Positions 34,889 to 44,958 of a stretch of 64,000 bases of DNA are shown here, piece after piece. This DNA comes from Sutterella massiliensis. Its GTDB lineage: Bacteria > Pseudomonadota > Gammaproteobacteria > Burkholderiales > Burkholderiaceae_F. The stretch is from the NCBI RefSeq assembly GCF_016899755.1, contig NZ_JACJJC010000003.1:124001-188000 (forward strand), given 5' to 3'. Below the pieces are notes generated by a model that had not been told where the DNA came from, did no database searches, and saw nothing but the letters and a program-made list of their open reading frames with translations. Position 1 is the first letter of the stretch; every line of letters begins with the position of its first letter. The position numbers and the translations under genes were made by a program.

Positions 34889-36235
34889 TCAGTGCTTTTC
34901 TTCCTTCACGTAGGGATTGTCCTTCGTGCGGAATTCGATTCGAAGGGGCGTCCCGGCAAGATTGAATTTTTCGCGGAAGAACGCCTCGAGGTAGCGGCGA
35001 TACGATTCGCCGATATCTTCGAGTGCATTGCCGTGCACAACGATGACGGGCGGGTTGCTGCCGCCCTGGTGTGCGTAGCGGGGCTTGGGTCGTCCGCCGC
35101 GGGCGCGCGGCGGCTGCTGACGCTGAACGGCTTCAAGGAGCGCACGCGTGAGCTTGGGCGTCGGGATCTTCGCGTAGGCGGCGGCATGCGCTTCGTCGAC
35201 GGCTCGCATCAGGTGGTTGAGCCCGTTGCGCTTAAGGGCCGAAATGCGAATCATGCGCGCCCAGCGCAGGAAGTGGAGCTTCTGCTCAAGATCGAGCGCA
35301 GCGCGTTCACGCTCGTAGCTGTCCAAGAGGTCCCACTTGTTGACGGCAACGACGAGTGCTCGCCCCGTTTCAAGCACGTACCCAGCAATGTGCGCGTCGG
35401 ATTCGGCCACACCGTTCTTCGCATCAATGACGAGAATGACGACGTTGGCGTCCTGAATCGCCTGCAGTGTCTTAACAACGGAGAATTTTTCGACTGCTTC
35501 AAAGACCTTGCCCTTGCGACGAAGCCCCGCAGTGTCGACGAGCTCGTAGGGACGGCCGCCGTACTCGAAGTCGACCTTGATCGCGTCGCGAGTCGTGCCG
35601 GGCATGTCATAGGCAATGAGGCGCTCTTCGCCCAAAAGGGCATTGATGAGGGTCGATTTACCGGCGTTGGGTCGCCCGGCAACGGTCACCTTGATCGCGC
35701 GCGGTGCGTTTTCGTCGAGCACCTCTTCTTCGTCTCCCTCTTCTTCGGGGAAGTCGGCAAGCGCAGCCTCAACGGCATCACGCACGCCCTGACCGTGAGC
35801 GGCAGAAATGAGAAGCGGCTCGCCCAAACCGAGCTCATAGAACTCGGCCTTGGCAATGTCGGAAAGTCCTTCGGCCTTGTTGACGCAAAGAATCACCTTG
35901 CGCCCGCAACGACGCAGAAAGTCGGCGATGCGGCTGTCCTGCGGCGTGAGACCCGCGCGCGCGTCGCACACGAAAATAACGGCGTCGCACTCTTCAATGG
36001 CAAGTTCGGCCTGATTGGCCATGGCCTTGACGATCCCTTCCGTGCGAATCGGTTCAAAGCCGCCCGTATCGATTACAAGGTACGGACGCGGTCCGACGCG
36101 GCCCTGCCCGTACTGTCGGTCGCGGGTCAGACCGGCAAAGTCCGCCACGATCGCATCGCGGCTTCGCGTGAGGCGGTTGAAGAGCGTCGACTTGCCAACA
36201 TTCGGGCGGCCCACAAGGGCAATGACTGGAAGCAT
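34889..36235 (-). CDS. der: Ribosome biogenesis GTPase Der (EngA)
   Basis: Der is an essential GTPase with two G domains that assists 50S assembly. In the 448-residue protein the first P-loop GRPNVGKST is at 9-17 and the second GRPNAGKST at 187-195. They are separated by an acidic linker ([15 protein letters not shown]). The C-terminal KH-like domain starts after about residue 355. It lies between bamB and hfq, the conserved betaproteobacterial order. Confidence 0.98.
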   Translation of the reverse strand: MLPVIALVGRPNVGKSTLFNRLTRSRDAIVADFAGLTRDRQYGQGRVGPRPYLVIDTGGFEPIRTEGIVKAMANQAELAIEECDAVIFVCDARAGLTPQDSRIADFLRRCGRKVILCVNKAEGLSDIAKAEFYELGLGEPLLISAAHGQGVRDAVEAALADFPEEEGDEEEVLDENAPRAIKVTVAGRPNAGKSTLINALLGEERLIAYDMPGTTRDAIKVDFEYGGRPYELVDTAGLRRKGKVFEAVEKFSVVKTLQAIQDANVVILVIDAKNGVAESDAHIAGYVLETGRALVVAVNKWDLLDSYERERAALDLEQKLHFLRWARMIRISALKRNGLNHLMRAVDEAHAAAYAKIPTPKLTRALLEAVQRQQPPRARGGRPKPRYAHQGGSNPPVIVVHGNALEDIGESYRRYLEAFFREKFNLAGTPLRIEFRTKDNPYVKEEKH

Positions 36236-36379
36236 GGTTCTTTAGGAATTGCAATGCCGCGCAGCACACGAGAGTCGTGCGCGGGCGCGGCGTCGTAGAA
36301 GTTGATCGGGGTGCGCGGCCGAGCGCTCGTCGGCGCGCCGCACACGGAAAGGAAGCAAAGCGTGAAAAGCCGTTGAGGT

Positions 36380-37528
36380 TTAGTCCTGCAGCTCTTCCTG
36401 AACGATGTAGGCAACCTCGCCGTCGACCGTCTGGAAGACGGCGCCGTAGCCGAACTGCGCCGCCGGCGCACGAACGGCATCCGAAAGCGAGGTGCGGGCG
36501 ATAATCTCGCCGTTGGCCGGATTAAGGAACGTGATCACGCCTTCATAGTCACCCACGGCAAGCGCGGCGCCAACACGGATCGGCGCAGAAACGTCGCGGT
36601 AGAGAAGCTCTTCGTTCACCCAGGCCTCTCGACCGTTCTGACGATTGAACGCATGAATGCGGCTCTGCGAGTCGACTTCGTAGACAAAACGCGCGTCTGC
36701 AACGGGCCCCGTCACCGCATCGACCTTGGCATTCCAGATAAGACGGCCGTTCATCGAGTTCATGCAAACGACGTTGCCCTGGAAAGCCGCAGCGCACATC
36801 ATCTCCTGGTCGACCCAGGGGCGGCCCACAACGTCAATGAGACGCTCGACTTCGGTGATGCCGCGCGCCTGACCGATCACGGCGTCAAAAATGACGTTGC
36901 CCTTTTCCGGATTGAGCGCCAAAAGACGACCATTGGCCTGACCAATCAGAATCCCAGCGGGCGCCCAAGCCATCTGAGAGAAGACCTGCAGCGACAGCGC
37001 CGGGGCCTGGCTCTGATAGTGCCAAGCACGCTCGCCCGTAATGAGGTCGAACCCGGTGATGCGCGTATCGGTCGTCTTCACGACGACACGGCCCGCACCG
37101 ACGAGCGGCGGCACGGCGATATCGGCAGTCAGTCGTGCTTTCCAAACGGTTTTGCCTTCCGCATCGAAGACCTGCACTTCGCCGCGGTCGGTGCCGACGG
37201 CCACATAGCTGCCGTCCGTACCCACACCCGCGGTGATGTTGCCGTCGGCTTCAGCGCGCCAGACAACGTCGCCCGTCTGTCGGTCGAGTCGGACAACCTG
37301 GTTCTCGCCGGCCGCATAGACGGCGTTGTCCGTCACGACCGGAGTCAGGTTCTTCGAAACGGCCTCGCCCACATTCGTCGACCACACGGTGCGCACGGCG
37401 ACGCGCGGCGTGAAATCCGTGAGTTCGTTCGGTTCATGCGGATCCGAAGAAGAGAAGATCCCGCAGCCGGCGAGCGGCAGCACAGCAAGCATTGCCGCAA
37501 TGCGGCCAAACTTTTTCTGAATGGTCAT
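36380..37528 (-). CDS. bamB: Outer membrane assembly lipoprotein BamB
   Basis: BamB is the beta-propeller lipoprotein of the BAM complex, which inserts outer-membrane proteins. The 382-residue product has a lipoprotein signal ending in the lipobox LAGC (Cys at about 21). Pyrrolo-quinoline-quinone-like repeats (for example QTGDVVWRAEADGNI, NGRLIWNAKVDA) form the propeller. I chose the ATG at 37526-37528, which gives a proper signal peptide. It sits between yfgM and der as usual, though a terminator lies between yfgM and bamB. Confidence 0.94.
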   Translation of the reverse strand: MTIQKKFGRIAAMLAVLPLAGCGIFSSSDPHEPNELTDFTPRVAVRTVWSTNVGEAVSKNLTPVVTDNAVYAAGENQVVRLDRQTGDVVWRAEADGNITAGVGTDGSYVAVGTDRGEVQVFDAEGKTVWKARLTADIAVPPLVGAGRVVVKTTDTRITGFDLITGERAWHYQSQAPALSLQVFSQMAWAPAGILIGQANGRLLALNPEKGNVIFDAVIGQARGITEVERLIDVVGRPWVDQEMMCAAAFQGNVVCMNSMNGRLIWNAKVDAVTGPVADARFVYEVDSQSRIHAFNRQNGREAWVNEELLYRDVSAPIRVGAALAVGDYEGVITFLNPANGEIIARTSLSDAVRAPAAQFGYGAVFQTVDGEVAYIVQEELQD

Positions 37529-37701
37529 GATGGGTTGGTGGACCTGGATTTTTTCGTTCTTTCCTAAGCGCAGAAGCTTCAATTCGACTCCGTCGAAGCG
37601 CTTTGCAAACATTCTCGGAGTCGCGCGGGAACGCCAAACCCGCTGCGCGTTTCTGCGCCGATGTCGGCTCGATTCTATAAGCTCGTCCGACGCCCGTCAG
37701 C

Positions 37702-37735
37702 AGAAAGGGGCGTCTTTTCGAAACGCCCCCTTTCT
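37702..37735 (-). terminator. Terminator-like hairpin between yfgM and bamB
   Basis: The stem AGAAAGGGGCGT/ACGCCCCCTTTCT (about 12 bp, with one bulge) lies about 65 bases after the yfgM stop. It is symmetric, so it may act on either strand. Confidence 0.7.
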
Positions 37736-37799
37736 TTACGGGTCCGTCCGTAGTCGGCCGGACCGGCGGATGCGCCCCCCAAAAGGACGCAGCGAGCGA

Positions 37800-38447
37800 T
37801 CAGTCCGCGGCGGGCAGGCTGCCGAGCTTATATTCGACAACGCGAAGGATCGGATCCGTGCGGAACTCCTTCGCACCGCGATCGAGCACTTCCTGCCAGC
37901 TCTTGCGCGCCCCCTCGATATCGCCCTTGGCGGCGAGGATGTCGCCCTTGCGGTCGAGCACGAGCGAAACCTGGCGCGGTTCGGGCTTGGCTTCGTCAAC
38001 GAGCTTCAGGGCTTCGTCGAGCTTGCCCGCATCAAAGTAGACACCAGCGAGACGAACGCGCGCGAGCGTTTCGTATTCGGGTCGCTTCGAGGATTCGATC
38101 ACCCACTTCAGGCGAGACTCCGCCGCAGTGAAGTCACCCGCATCGAGCGAGGCCTGCGCGGCGGCAAGCGCCCCCATAGGCGCGTAGATCGTGGTGCCGT
38201 AAGAATCGATGAGCCCCGTCGAGAGCGAGCTCACGTTCTTGGCATCGTTGTGGACAAGGGCCTGCTGCAGCTGCGCATACGCAACGGCGGCCTTGCCCGC
38301 CTCATTGCGCTGGTACCACTGCCAGCCGTTCCAAGCGGCAAAGCCGAGGCAGACGACGCAGACGGCGGCGGTGATCGGGGTGCCCCACTGATCCCACCAA
38401 GCCTTCATTTGGTCGATGCTTTCCTGCTCTTGCAAGTCGTATGCCAT
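37800..38447 (-). CDS. yfgM: YfgM, ancillary SecYEG translocon protein (TPR-like)
   Basis: The 215-residue protein starts MAYDLQEQESIDQMKAWWDQ, the typical cytosolic N terminus of YfgM, with one membrane helix at about 24-43. The periplasmic part has alpha-helical TPR-like repeats (AAAQASLDAGDFTAAESRLK, VYFDAGKLDEALKLVDEA). YfgM associates with SecYEG and PpiD and helps periplasmic chaperone handover. It lies between hisS and bamB as in E. coli. Confidence 0.92.
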   Translation of the reverse strand: MAYDLQEQESIDQMKAWWDQWGTPITAAVCVVCLGFAAWNGWQWYQRNEAGKAAVAYAQLQQALVHNDAKNVSSLSTGLIDSYGTTIYAPMGALAAAQASLDAGDFTAAESRLKWVIESSKRPEYETLARVRLAGVYFDAGKLDEALKLVDEAKPEPRQVSLVLDRKGDILAAKGDIEGARKSWQEVLDRGAKEFRTDPILRVVEYKLGSLPAAD

Positions 38448-38603
38448 TTTCTCTCCGCGCCTCCGTGGCGTCGCAAAAGCGACCGATCGAGCGGCCGATC
38501 GCCCTGGTGTTGGTTGCTGAAATTTCCGATTTTACCTGCGAAAGCCGCTTTCCGCGCAGAGATATCGCACGGAAAGCGAGCGAAAGTTCGAGAGCGCTCT
38601 CGA

Positions 38604-39905
38604 TCAACGGAGCGCCGCGAGCGCCTCGGCGATCGTGCGGGCCGCCTCGCTCACAGCCACCTTCTGCTGCTGAGCAAAGGCGACCGTACGGTCGGCGTGC
38701 TCGCGCAGGGCCTTCACCGAAACGCAGCCTTCGGCCATTTCGTCTTCGGTCGCAAAGACCACAAATTCCGCGCCCGAGCCGTCGGCCTTCTTCATCTGAC
38801 TCTTGATGCTCGCCGTGCCCGGGTGCACGATCACGCGCACGCCGAGATCTCGCAGGCTCTCGCCGAGGAGAAGCGCCGCCTTTTGCGTCTCGCCGCCATG
38901 ATGCACGACGTAGACGTCGGTCTGCGTGCGAACGGGCACGTTGCCGACTTCACGCATGAGTTCGATCACGCGCTCGAGCCCCATCGCGAAGCCCACGCCC
39001 GGAGCGGGCTTGCCGCCGAGCATCTCGACGAGCGGGTCGTAGCGACCGCCGCCGCAGATCGTGCCCTGGGCACCGAGCTTGTCGGTAATCCACTCGAAAA
39101 CTGTGTGATTGTAATAGTCCAAGCCGCGAACAAGGCGCGGATTGATCTCGTACTCGATCCCCGCGGCGCTCACGAGTTCCTCAAGGCGATTGAGGAACGC
39201 GCGGCTTTCGTCGCCGAGGAAATCAAGAAGCTTGGGCGCCGCTTCAACGAGCGCCTGCATATCCGGATTCTTCGTGTCGAGAATGCGAAGCGGATTCGTG
39301 TAGAGGCGGCGCTTGGCGTCGTCGTCAAGCACGTCCTTGTTGGCCTCGAAGTAAGCGATCAGCGCTTCGCGGTGCTTGGCGCGTTCTTCCTGCGCGCCGA
39401 GCGTATTCATCTCGAGCTTCACGGGACCGACGCCGAGCGCCTTCCACATGCGAGCGAGCATCATGATGATTTCGGCGTCGACGTCCGGGCCTTCCATACC
39501 GAGCGCTTCGGCGCCAAGCTGATGGAACTGGCGATAGCGGCCGCGCTGCGGACGTTCGTGACGGAACATCGGCCCCCAATACCAGAGGCGCTGCGTGGTG
39601 CCGTAGAGCAGATTGTGTTCGTTAACGGCACGCACGACCGCGGACGTGCATTCCGGGCGGAGCGTAAGCTGGTCACCATTCATCGAGTCGGTGAAGGAAT
39701 ACATTTCCTTTTCAACGATGTCGGTTACTTCGCCCACGCCGCGCGTGAAAACGCGCGTATTTTCAAGAATAGGCGTGCGAATTTCCTGATAGCCGTAGCG
39801 CTCGAGCACCTCGACGGCCGTCGAGACGACGTGCTGCCAAATCGGCGCATCCTGCGGGAGCATGTCGTTCATGCCCTTGACGCCGGTGAATTTTTCCTTA
39901 GCCAT
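38604..39905 (-). CDS. hisS: Histidyl-tRNA synthetase
   Basis: HisS charges tRNA-His. The class II motifs are clear in the 433-residue protein: [13 protein letters not shown] near the start, motif 2 with [20 protein letters not shown] at about 131-150, and motif 3 [11 protein letters not shown]. The histidine signature [13 protein letters not shown] is at about 266-278. The anticodon-binding domain is at the C terminus. It lies between ispG and yfgM. Confidence 0.98.
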   Translation of the reverse strand: MAKEKFTGVKGMNDMLPQDAPIWQHVVSTAVEVLERYGYQEIRTPILENTRVFTRGVGEVTDIVEKEMYSFTDSMNGDQLTLRPECTSAVVRAVNEHNLLYGTTQRLWYWGPMFRHERPQRGRYRQFHQLGAEALGMEGPDVDAEIIMMLARMWKALGVGPVKLEMNTLGAQEERAKHREALIAYFEANKDVLDDDAKRRLYTNPLRILDTKNPDMQALVEAAPKLLDFLGDESRAFLNRLEELVSAAGIEYEINPRLVRGLDYYNHTVFEWITDKLGAQGTICGGGRYDPLVEMLGGKPAPGVGFAMGLERVIELMREVGNVPVRTQTDVYVVHHGGETQKAALLLGESLRDLGVRVIVHPGTASIKSQMKKADGSGAEFVVFATEDEMAEGCVSVKALREHADRTVAFAQQQKVAVSEAARTIAEALAALR

Positions 39906-39950
39906 TTTCTACCTGTTGTTCTGTTGTCACGAGACGCCTCCCGCAAGGCC

Positions 39951-41204
39951 TCAGCCGCGGGTTCCGTAGGTCTCGAGCACGAATTTTTCAATCATATCCC
40001 GAAAGCTTTCCTGCATGTCGGCTCCCTTCAGAGCGGCAACCTTCTCACCGCGCACGAAGACGGGCGCAACGGGGCTTTCGCCCGCACCTGGCAGGCTGAT
40101 GCCGATGTCGGCATGACGACTTTCGCCCGGACCATTGACAACGCAGCCCATCACGGCGACCTTCATGTTTTCGGCGCCGGGCGCAATTTCTCGCCAAACG
40201 GGCGCTCGTTGGCGCAGGTACGCCTGCGTCGAAGCGGCAAGCCGCTGAAAGAGGTCCGAGCTCGTGCGCCCGCAACCCGGGCAGCTCGTTACGGTCGGCA
40301 CAAACTTGCGGATATCGAGCGACTGCAGAATTTCCTGCGCAACGACGACCTCTTCGGTACGCGCGCTCCCTGGTGCGGGCGTGAGCGAAACGCGAATCGT
40401 GTCGCCAATCCCCTCTTCGAGAAGGACAGCGAGCGCAGCGCTCGAAGCGACAATCCCTTTGGAGCCGATGCCGGCTTCGGTGAGTCCCAAATGCAGCGCA
40501 TAGTTCGAGCGAGCGGCAAGCTTGCGGTAGAGCGCGATCAAGGGCTTCACTTCCGAAACCTTGCACGAGAGCACGAGCCGATCGGCACCAAGCCCGAGGC
40601 TTTCGGCGCGGCGGGCGCTCGCGAGCGCGCTCTCGATAAGCGCCTCTTCAAGCACTTCTTCAGGCGCAAGCGGCACGTCCCGCGCCGCATTTTCGTCCAT
40701 CATCCGCGCCAGAAGCGCCTGGTCGAGCGAGCCCCAGTTGACGCCGATGCGAACGGCCGCGCCCGTCGCCTTGGCAATCTCGATCATGGTGGCGAAATTC
40801 TCTTCGCCCTTCGTGCCCTTGCCGACATTGCCCGGATTGATGCGGTACTTCGAAAGCGCCTGCGCGCAAAGCGGCACTTCCTTCAAGAGCTTGTGACCGT
40901 TGTAGTGAAAGTCGCCGACGAGCGGAACGCTGCAGCCCGCGCGATCGAGCGCTTCGCGAATTTCGACGACCGCTCGCGCCGCCTCGGGCGTGTTGACCGT
41001 CAAGCGAACGAGCTCGGAGCCCGCACGCGCAAGCGCGAGCACCTGTGCCGTCGTTTCGGCAACGTCGGCTGTAGCCGTGTTCGTCATCGACTGCACGACA
41101 ACGGGGCGTCCCCCGCCGATAACGACCTCACGGTCGCCCCAGGACACGCGAACCGCGTGCGTGCGGTGCCGCTTCAACTCTTCGGTGCTGATGATTGTCT
41201 GCAT
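39951..41204 (-). CDS. ispG: 4-hydroxy-3-methylbut-2-enyl diphosphate synthase (IspG)
   Basis: IspG is the iron-sulfur enzyme of the MEP isoprenoid pathway that makes HMBPP. The 417-residue protein has the TIM-barrel part with [12 protein letters not shown] and INPGNVGKG. The C-terminal iron-sulfur part contains [12 protein letters not shown] and [12 protein letters not shown] took the ATG at 41202-41204 ([13 protein letters not shown]), which matches family length. It is preceded by rodZ and followed by hisS. Confidence 0.97.
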   Translation of the reverse strand: MQTIISTEELKRHRTHAVRVSWGDREVVIGGGRPVVVQSMTNTATADVAETTAQVLALARAGSELVRLTVNTPEAARAVVEIREALDRAGCSVPLVGDFHYNGHKLLKEVPLCAQALSKYRINPGNVGKGTKGEENFATMIEIAKATGAAVRIGVNWGSLDQALLARMMDENAARDVPLAPEEVLEEALIESALASARRAESLGLGADRLVLSCKVSEVKPLIALYRKLAARSNYALHLGLTEAGIGSKGIVASSAALAVLLEEGIGDTIRVSLTPAPGSARTEEVVVAQEILQSLDIRKFVPTVTSCPGCGRTSSDLFQRLAASTQAYLRQRAPVWREIAPGAENMKVAVMGCVVNGPGESRHADIGISLPGAGESPVAPVFVRGEKVAALKGADMQESFRDMIEKFVLETYGTRG

Positions 41205-41250
41205 GTCGTTCTCTTCCGATGTCTGGGCACTGTCGGCCCGGCAGAGATCA

Positions 41251-41279
41251 AAAGAGGCGCACGCGGCGCCTCCTTTTTT
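41251..41279 (-). terminator. Terminator-like hairpin between rodZ and ispG
   Basis: The stem GAGGCGC/GCGCCTC with a five-base loop has T-runs on both sides (TTTT on the minus strand, seven T on the plus strand), so it is probably bidirectional. Confidence 0.7.
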
Positions 41280-41342
41280 TGTCGTTCGATTGCCTTTCGG
41301 GCGTGCACGGCCGCGCAAAACCGCGCACGGCCGCCGTCGTTC

Positions 41343-42386
41343 TTATTCGACGGAGAAGCGGGAAATGCCGTTTCGAATCGTTCCGTCAAGACTGAAGGGC
41401 TTGCCGTCGATCGTGAGCTTCACTGCGTCGGCATTGCCGATCGTAAAGCGCGAGCCGGCGGGAATTTCCGTTCCGAAGCGGTCGCCCGGATGCATTTCAC
41501 GCGCCACGAGGTTTCGCCCCTGCGGGGAAATGACCTGAACCCAGACGGGAGCGGATATTTCGAATTCGACGCGGTGCACGTTCGCGGCCGGCTGTTGCTG
41601 CGGCTGCGTCGTCGGCGCCGGCGTCGCAGCGGGTGCCGCAGCAGCAGGCGCAGCTCCGGCGGCGGGTGCGGCGGGCGCCGCGCTCTGTGCAGGCGCCGCC
41701 GGGAGCTGCTGCACCGCGGGCGGCTGCACAGCCTCGTTAGCTGGCGCGCCCTTAGGCGCTTCGCTCTTTTGGGGTTCGATCGGCGCAACCTCAGCAACCG
41801 GAGCTTCGGTCGCCGCAGCAGGCGCCGCAGGCTGCGATGCTGCTTCGGGCTCGGCCGTGCCGCGCTCGATCTTCTGCGCTTCACTCTCGCCGCTCGCCCA
41901 ACCGAACTGGTCGGAGTAGACGGTCCAGATGCCAGCGGCAACCGCAGCGACAAGGAGCGCAATCAGCGCAACTTTGAGTGTGCGGTGTCGCGGCGCACCG
42001 CCGATCACGAGCTCGTCGGCCGGATCTGAATCCGGCACCTGACCGCGAGCCACATGGGCTGCGCCGCGGCTGTAGCGCGAAACATAGTCATTCACGAGCG
42101 CCTGCGCGTCGAGGCCGAGCGACTGGGCGCAGCCGCGGATAAAGGCGCGCACATAAACGGGTTCGGGAAGCTTTTCAACTTCTTCGTTCTCTAGCGCGCG
42201 CAGCTGCGCCACCGACAAGCGGCTTCGCACGGCCATATCACCGAGCGAAATGCCCTGCTCTTCGCGCGCGCGGCGAAGTTCGGCGCCAAAGCCCGTCGCG
42301 CGAGCGTTCGTCTGAGCTGCGTCAAGCGCGTCGTCTTCGGTCGTGTTCTTGTCGATCACTGGTTCGTATCTGTTGCCGTGCTGCAC
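41343..42386 (-). CDS. rodZ: RodZ-like cytoskeletal membrane protein
   Basis: RodZ links MreB to the elongasome and keeps cell width. The N-terminal helix-turn-helix (GAELRRAREEQGISLGDMAV) is followed by a membrane helix (about 134-152). An Ala/Pro-rich periplasmic linker and a beta-rich C-terminal domain (DUF4115, VWVQVISPQGRNLVAREM) complete the 347 residues. I propose the GTG at 42384-42386, ten bases after the rlmN stop with GAGG eight bases upstream. The first possible ATG upstream would overlap rlmN by about 130 bases. A pilF-like gene often found between rlmN and rodZ is missing. Confidence 0.85.
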   Translation of the reverse strand: MQHGNRYEPVIDKNTTEDDALDAAQTNARATGFGAELRRAREEQGISLGDMAVRSRLSVAQLRALENEEVEKLPEPVYVRAFIRGCAQSLGLDAQALVNDYVSRYSRGAAHVARGQVPDSDPADELVIGGAPRHRTLKVALIALLVAAVAAGIWTVYSDQFGWASGESEAQKIERGTAEPEAASQPAAPAAATEAPVAEVAPIEPQKSEAPKGAPANEAVQPPAVQQLPAAPAQSAAPAAPAAGAAPAAAAPAATPAPTTQPQQQPAANVHRVEFEISAPVWVQVISPQGRNLVAREMHPGDRFGTEIPAGSRFTIGNADAVKLTIDGKPFSLDGTIRNGISRFSVE

Positions 42387-42396
42387 GACGTCGACC

Positions 42397-43572
42397 TCAA
42401 TCTTTGTTGTGCCGATGAAGAATGACCGCCGCCTCTTTCTTCTGCTGCGCGAGGCGTTCGGCTCGGCGCGTGCGGTCGCGCACTTCACCGGCAAGTTGTC
42501 CGCACGCGGCGTCGATGTCGTCGCCACGTGTTTTGCGCACCGTCGCTACGTAGCCCGCTTCATTGAGGCGGTAGCAGAAGGCGAGCACCTTCTCACGCGT
42601 CGGCTTTTCGAGGTCGGACTGCGGGAAGGGATTGAAGGGTATGAGATTGAATTTGCAGGGCACGCGCTCGCGCCGGACAAGCTCGACCAAACGGTCGGCG
42701 TCTTCAAGGCTGTCGTTGATGCCGCCGAGCATCACGTATTCAAACGTGATGAAGTCGCGCGGCGCCACGCGCAGATACCGCCGGCAGGCGGCCATCAGCT
42801 GCGAGACGGGGTGCTTTTTGTTGACGGGCATGAGCTTGTCGCGAAGCTCGTCCGTCGCAGCATGGAGACTCACGGCGAGCGCGACGGGCGCGGCTTCGGC
42901 AAGCTTATCGATCTGATTGACAAGCCCCGAGGTCGAGACCGTGACGCGGCGGCGGGAAAGACCGTAGCCGTTGTCGTCCAGGAAAATTCTGAGTGCGCGA
43001 ATGACGTTGTCGAGGTTCTGAAGCGGCTCGCCCATCCCCATGAGAACGACATTGCTGATCACGCGATCGTTGGGATCGGTGATGCCCTGATCGCGGCAGA
43101 GCTCGCGCTCGGCCCACCAGAGCTGTCCGACGATTTCGCTTGTCGAGAGGTTGCGATTGAACCCCTGCTTGCCCGTCGAACAGAAGAGGCATCCCATCGC
43201 GCAGCCGGCCTGCGAGGAGATGCACAAGGTGCCGCGGTCGTCTTCAGGGATGAAGACGGCCTCGACGGCGTTGCCGCCCCCGACATCAAAGAGCCATTTG
43301 CGCGTCCCGTCGCTCGACTTCTTTTCGGCGATGGGCACGGGCGGCTCAATGACCGCAAGCTTCCTGAGCTTCTCGCGAAAACTCTTGGCAAGATCGGTCA
43401 TTTGGTCGAAGTCCGAAACCTGCCGGCGGTGAATCCAGCGGGTGAGCTGCGTGGCTCGGAACGGCTTTTCGCCGATCGAGGCGCACCACTCTCTGAGCCC
43501 CTCGGCATCAAAGTCGAGCAGGTTCACGAGTTCGGTCGTTTCTTTGGCGGTGATGTCGGTCACGGGCGGCAC
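42397..43572 (-). CDS. rlmN: Dual-specificity rRNA/tRNA adenine C2-methyltransferase RlmN
   Basis: RlmN is a radical SAM enzyme that methylates A2503 of 23S rRNA and A37 of some tRNAs. The cluster motif CAMGCLFC (Cys at about 124, 128 and 131) binds the 4Fe-4S cluster. The nearby [15 protein letters not shown] is typical. The N-terminal accessory domain is complete in the 391 residues. The start is a GTG at 43572 or 43563, because no ATG fits. It begins 13 bases after ndk. Confidence 0.96.
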   Translation of the reverse strand: MPPVTDITAKETTELVNLLDFDAEGLREWCASIGEKPFRATQLTRWIHRRQVSDFDQMTDLAKSFREKLRKLAVIEPPVPIAEKKSSDGTRKWLFDVGGGNAVEAVFIPEDDRGTLCISSQAGCAMGCLFCSTGKQGFNRNLSTSEIVGQLWWAERELCRDQGITDPNDRVISNVVLMGMGEPLQNLDNVIRALRIFLDDNGYGLSRRRVTVSTSGLVNQIDKLAEAAPVALAVSLHAATDELRDKLMPVNKKHPVSQLMAACRRYLRVAPRDFITFEYVMLGGINDSLEDADRLVELVRRERVPCKFNLIPFNPFPQSDLEKPTREKVLAFCYRLNEAGYVATVRKTRGDDIDAACGQLAGEVRDRTRRAERLAQQKKEAAVILHRHNKD

Positions 43573-43585
43573 CTGTCAATCCCGA

Positions 43586-44011
43586 TTAGCGGCTGTGAAT
43601 GGCGAGCGTCGGGAAGAAGTAGGCGATTTCGACGGCGGCCGTTTCCGGAGCATCGGAACCGTGGACGGCGTTGGCGTCGATGCTTTCAGCGAAGTCGGCG
43701 CGGATCGTGCCCGGCTCTGCCTTCTTCGGGTCGGTAGCACCCATCAGCTGACGGTTCTTGGCGATGGCGTCTTCGCCTTCGAGCACCTGAATCATCACGG
43801 GGCCGGACGTCATGAACTTGACGAGGTCGGCAAAGAAGGGACGTTCGCGATGCACGGCGTAGAAGCCTTCGGCTTCAGCCTGCGAAAGCTGACGCATCTG
43901 AGCGGCGACGATCTTGAGGCCGTTCGTTTCGAAACGGGAATAGATCTTGCCGATAACGTTCTTGGCAACGGCGTCCGGCTTGATGATGGAGAGGGTGCGC
44001 TGAATAGCCAT
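43586..44011 (-). CDS. ndk: Nucleoside diphosphate kinase
   Basis: Ndk balances nucleoside triphosphate pools by phosphate transfer through a histidine. The 141-residue sequence starts [20 protein letters not shown], and the active-site motif [12 protein letters not shown] places the phospho-histidine at about residue 117. Length and start are normal. It is the first gene of the ndk-rlmN-rodZ run. Confidence 0.98.
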   Translation of the reverse strand: MAIQRTLSIIKPDAVAKNVIGKIYSRFETNGLKIVAAQMRQLSQAEAEGFYAVHRERPFFADLVKFMTSGPVMIQVLEGEDAIAKNRQLMGATDPKKAEPGTIRADFAESIDANAVHGSDAPETAAVEIAYFFPTLAIHSR

Positions 44012-44241
44012 TTTGTTCTCTCTGAAATCCTAAAAAAGTGGAAAACTCGCGATAAAGCCGCATGCAAGGCGCAGTCCCCCGCCTCAGCGGGAAAATGCGG
44101 CATGCGCTTCTTCATCAAACGACGGATTTTATCACGGTGCTCAAGTCGCCCAAATACGGCGACCCGTACTTTTACCGACCGTAACGCGGTGTACTGCCTG
44201 TAGAATGCCCTTGCCCGAAAAAACCACAAAGGAGAACTCTC

Positions 44242-44841
44242 ATGGCGCAGCGGCGAATCGACAAAGTCTTCGCTGAAAATCTCGGACTCACCTTCGGCGG
44301 ATGCGTCCGCGACCAGATTCTCACGGTCTTTACGCGCGACATTCCGCAAGCCGCGGGCGTCAGGTGGCCGCTCGTGCCCTTTGTGGGCACAGAAGAAAAG
44401 CGACTCTTCAAACTTCGCTGGGCCGCCCTTTTGCAGGGCGTAGGCATCTGGGCTGCGCGCGACGCGTTTCCCGAAATCCGCGCCGACGAAAAACTTACGC
44501 GCAAGGTTCTTTTTGCAATGAAGACCTACGCCGACCAGGCCATGCAAAAGAAGCTCCTCGGTACGTTTTCCGAAGAGGCGCTCAAGGGCTACAACGAGCT
44601 GCGCCAGCGCTTCGAGCGTCTTGCGCTGACGGGCGAACCCGAGAAGGAAGCGTTTGCGCGAGCCTTCCTCTCGGCCGTTTGGGACAAGCCTGCGGAAAGC
44701 TTTGAGGGCGATCGCGTCGCGCAGACGGCCACGATGGTGGGCCTCGCCTTCGGTCTCTTTGTGAAGGTCGGCAACGTTACCCGCAACCAAGACTCCTCCT
44801 ACGAGCGCGGCTCGCTCACGAAGCCCCAAAAGAAAGACTGA
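44242..44841 (+). CDS. Hypothetical protein on the plus strand
   Basis: The 199-residue product is not a family I recognise. It starts MAQRRIDKVFAENLGLTFGG after a strong AAAGGAG Shine-Dalgarno sequence seven bases upstream, and a TAGAAT -10-like element lies about 40 bases upstream. It contains one Cys in GGCVRDQILTVFTRD, a hydrophobic LRWAALLQGVGIWAA segment at about 58-72 and a mixed helical body. It has no signal peptide and no repeats. It is oriented against its neighbours ndk and rlmD and ends in a bidirectional terminator, so it is a self-contained unit. Confidence 0.75.
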   Translation: MAQRRIDKVFAENLGLTFGGCVRDQILTVFTRDIPQAAGVRWPLVPFVGTEEKRLFKLRWAALLQGVGIWAARDAFPEIRADEKLTRKVLFAMKTYADQAMQKKLLGTFSEEALKGYNELRQRFERLALTGEPEKEAFARAFLSAVWDKPAESFEGDRVAQTATMVGLAFGLFVKVGNVTRNQDSSYERGSLTKPQKKD

Positions 44842-44886
44842 CCGGCACCGCTTGTCCAAGGACCGGTACTGATCCGAAACGCTCAT

Positions 44887-44927
44887 AAAAACGCCTCCGC
44901 CCGGCATCGACCGAACGGAGGCGTTTT
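44887..44927. terminator. Bidirectional terminator between the plus-strand hypothetical gene and rlmD
   Basis: AAAACGCCTCCG pairs with CGGAGGCGTTTT over 12 bp, with A and T runs on the correct sides for both strands. It lies between converging gene ends. Confidence 0.92.
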
Positions 44928-44958
44928 CGTCTTAGGCGCAAGAAACTTGCTTCAGGCC

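Noticed and set aside
37521-42029. A 1502-codon open frame on the plus strand
   Set aside because: It is antisense to bamB, yfgM, hisS, ispG and rodZ, all well-conserved genes. The translation is Arg/His-rich with no domain, a known by-product of high-GC third codon positions.
43810-44907. A 365-codon minus-strand frame across the ndk start and the plus-strand hypothetical gene
   Set aside because: It overlaps ndk in another frame and runs through a terminator. The opposing plus-strand frame has a strong ribosome-binding site and a better composition.
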